In this document: piece by piece, positions 59,754-64,000 of the stretch
Position numbering within the stretch: position 1 is the stretch's first letter
Layout: every line of letters begins with the position of its first letter
DNA from: Betaproteobacteria bacterium
GTDB taxonomy: Bacteria; Pseudomonadota; Gammaproteobacteria; Burkholderiales; Burkholderiaceae_C
DNA length: 64,000 bases
Reading direction: 5' to 3'
NCBI GenBank assembly: GCA_016716535.1
Contig: JADJWD010000004.1
Location: forward strand, 673,474 to 737,473
Notes under the pieces: generated by a model
Told to the model about the DNA's origin: nothing
Database searches by the model: none
The model's input: only the letters and a program-made list of their open reading frames with translations
Made by a program: the position numbers and the translations under genes

Positions 59754-60785
59754 ATGACGACCGGTCGCAGCGACTCGCCTGCCGGGCCCCTCCGCTCGCG
59801 CGCGATGGCCCTGCTGCGCGCCGGCGAGGCCCGCCTGCACCCCATCGAGCACGACCTGCCACCGCCCGGGCCCGGCGAGCTGCGCCTGCGCGTGCACGTC
59901 TGCGGCGTCTGCCGCACCGACCTGCACGTCGTCGATGGTGACCTGCCGGTGCAGCGCTTCCCGTGCATCCCCGGGCACGAGGTCGTGGGCCACGTCCTTG
60001 ACTGCGGCCCCAGCGCGACGCGTTTCGCGCCGGGCACCCGCGTCGGCGTGCCTTGGCTTCACGACACCTGCGGCGCCTGCCGCTGGTGCGCAAGCGCACG
60101 CGAGAACCTATGCGACGCGGCGCGCTTCACCGGCTGGACGGTGGACGGTGGTTATGCCGAGGTGATGACGGCGCGCGAGGACTTCTGCTTCGCGCTGCCG
60201 GCGCGCTACCGCGACGAGCAGGCGGCGCCGCTGTTGTGCGCCGGCCTCATCGGCTGGCGCGCGCTCGGCATGGCGGGCGATGCGCAATCGCTCGGCCTGT
60301 ACGGCTTCGGCGCCGCCGGCCACCTCGTCGCGCAGGTCGCACTGCAACAAGGCCGGCGCGTCTACGCCTTCACGCGGCCAGGTGACCGCGCCGCGCAGGA
60401 CCTCGCGCGTTCACTCGGCGTGCACTGGGCCGGCGGCTCCGACGAGACGCCGCCCTCACCCATCGACGGCGCGCTGATCTTCGCCCCGGTCGGCGCACTC
60501 GTGCCCGCGGCGCTTTCGCACAGCGAACCGGGCAGCACCATCGTCTGCGCCGGCATCCACATGAGTGACCTGCCGGCGATGCCGTATTCGCTGCTGTGGA
60601 AGGAACGCAGCGTGCGCTCGGTGGCCAACCTGACGCGCCGCGACGGCGACGAGTTCTTCGCCTGGGCTGGCGAGCACGAGTTGCCCAGCACGACCGAAGT
60701 CTTCCCGCTCGCCGACGCGAACGAAGCGCTCGCGCGCCTGCGCGACGGCCGCCTCACCGGCGCCGCAGTGCTGGACTGCCGCTGA
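59754..60785 (+). CDS. Zinc-dependent alcohol dehydrogenase (MDR family)
   Basis: 343 residues. Catalytic zinc site: VHVCGVCRTDLHVVDG with GHEVVGHV. Structural zinc: CGACRWCASARENLC (four Cys). Rossmann fold: LYGFGAAGHLVAQVAL. This subgroup (AdhA/AdhP-like) oxidises primary alcohols with NAD+; the substrate is not readable. It begins 68 residues before the first conserved Cys motif ends, and MTTGRSD at 59754 is the only suitable ATG. It stands alone; the ABC gene follows after 13 bases, so some co-transcription is likely. Confidence 0.87.
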   Translation: MTTGRSDSPAGPLRSRAMALLRAGEARLHPIEHDLPPPGPGELRLRVHVCGVCRTDLHVVDGDLPVQRFPCIPGHEVVGHVLDCGPSATRFAPGTRVGVPWLHDTCGACRWCASARENLCDAARFTGWTVDGGYAEVMTAREDFCFALPARYRDEQAAPLLCAGLIGWRALGMAGDAQSLGLYGFGAAGHLVAQVALQQGRRVYAFTRPGDRAAQDLARSLGVHWAGGSDETPPSPIDGALIFAPVGALVPAALSHSEPGSTIVCAGIHMSDLPAMPYSLLWKERSVRSVANLTRRDGDEFFAWAGEHELPSTTEVFPLADANEALARLRDGRLTGAAVLDCR

Positions 60786-60798
60786 AGGCGCCCCGCGA

Positions 60799-61548
<750 letters not shown>

Positions 61549-61570
61549 GCACGGCCACGAAAGCGCAGCG

Positions 61571-63946
<2,376 letters not shown>

Positions 63947-63988
63947 CCCGCAAATGAGCCGCGCAGCGAACAAGACCGAGGACGAACG

Positions 63989-64000
63989 ATGAAGAAGAAG
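63989..64000 (+). CDS. First codons of the next gene (cut by window end)
   Basis: ATG AAG AAG AAG begins 42 bases after the permease stop, preceded by GAGGACGA. In such operons the third gene is often a periplasmic adaptor (HlyD/MacA-like), but only four codons are visible. Confidence 0.4.

Overview
The window is high-GC (about 70%) DNA with dense, often overlapping genes. It looks like a betaproteobacterium of the order Burkholderiales. The evidence is the gene style (AcnB, TRAP and polyamine-type transporters, heme-copper enzymes), the GC-driven shadow reading frames, and two dispersed repeats of a type common in that order. The assignment is inferred from content; no 16S gene is present.

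Region 1 (0.2-16.8 kb) is a denitrification and nitric-oxide block. It holds a DUF2249 protein, a universal stress protein, cytochrome cd1 nitrite reductase (nirS) with its cytochrome c551 (nirM), a Dnr-type Crp/Fnr regulator, and a CtaA-like membrane protein. Divergent from the CtaA-like gene is a nine-gene train (5.57-15.69 kb): a 51-residue membrane peptide, a CuA subunit and a heme-copper subunit I resembling the sNOR (NorY/NorS) nitric oxide reductase, a frameshifted heme O synthase, a SenC/SCO copper chaperone, a cytochrome b fused to two 4Fe-4S clusters and an MvhD-like domain, a one-TM protein, a second subunit I paralogue without the CuB His-His pair, and a cytochrome b fused to a 2Fe-2S/FAD/NAD reductase. 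A conventional ctaA converges on the end of the train. Four TTGA-N6-TCAA-like boxes sit at the promoters and are probably read by the local Dnr. Nitrite would be reduced to NO by NirS, and NO would then be removed by the sNOR-like enzyme. The two cytochrome b fusions look like electron-entry modules for the membrane.

Region 2 (17-31 kb) is metabolic: a polyamine-type ABC transporter with a class III aminotransferase; an acyltransferase/MFS gene broken by an inversion; an amidohydrolase; an alpha/beta hydrolase; a GNAT; a rubrerythrin, HdrD-like Fe-S protein and DUF3501 cluster; and a frameshifted esterase.

Region 3 (31-49 kb) starts at tRNA-Ala(CGC) and is accessory: a type I restriction-modification system with an MntA/HepT toxin-antitoxin pair between hsdS and hsdR, a FeeM-like N-acyl amino acid synthase facing a frameshifted hybrid histidine kinase, decayed helicase and VOC-protein fragments, two small exported or membrane proteins, and a giant lipase-CHAT protein split by two frameshifts.

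Region 4 (49-64 kb) is core-like: a DUF4405 membrane protein, acnB, a TetR regulator, a TRAP transporter with an AroQ-like enzyme, a Ser/Thr kinase-CACHE-HAMP receptor, an alcohol dehydrogenase, and an ABC ATPase/FtsX-type exporter entering the next gene at the edge.

Single-base frameshifts are frequent: at least six, mostly one extra base in a short homopolymer. Either the assembly has indel errors or several genes are truly decaying.
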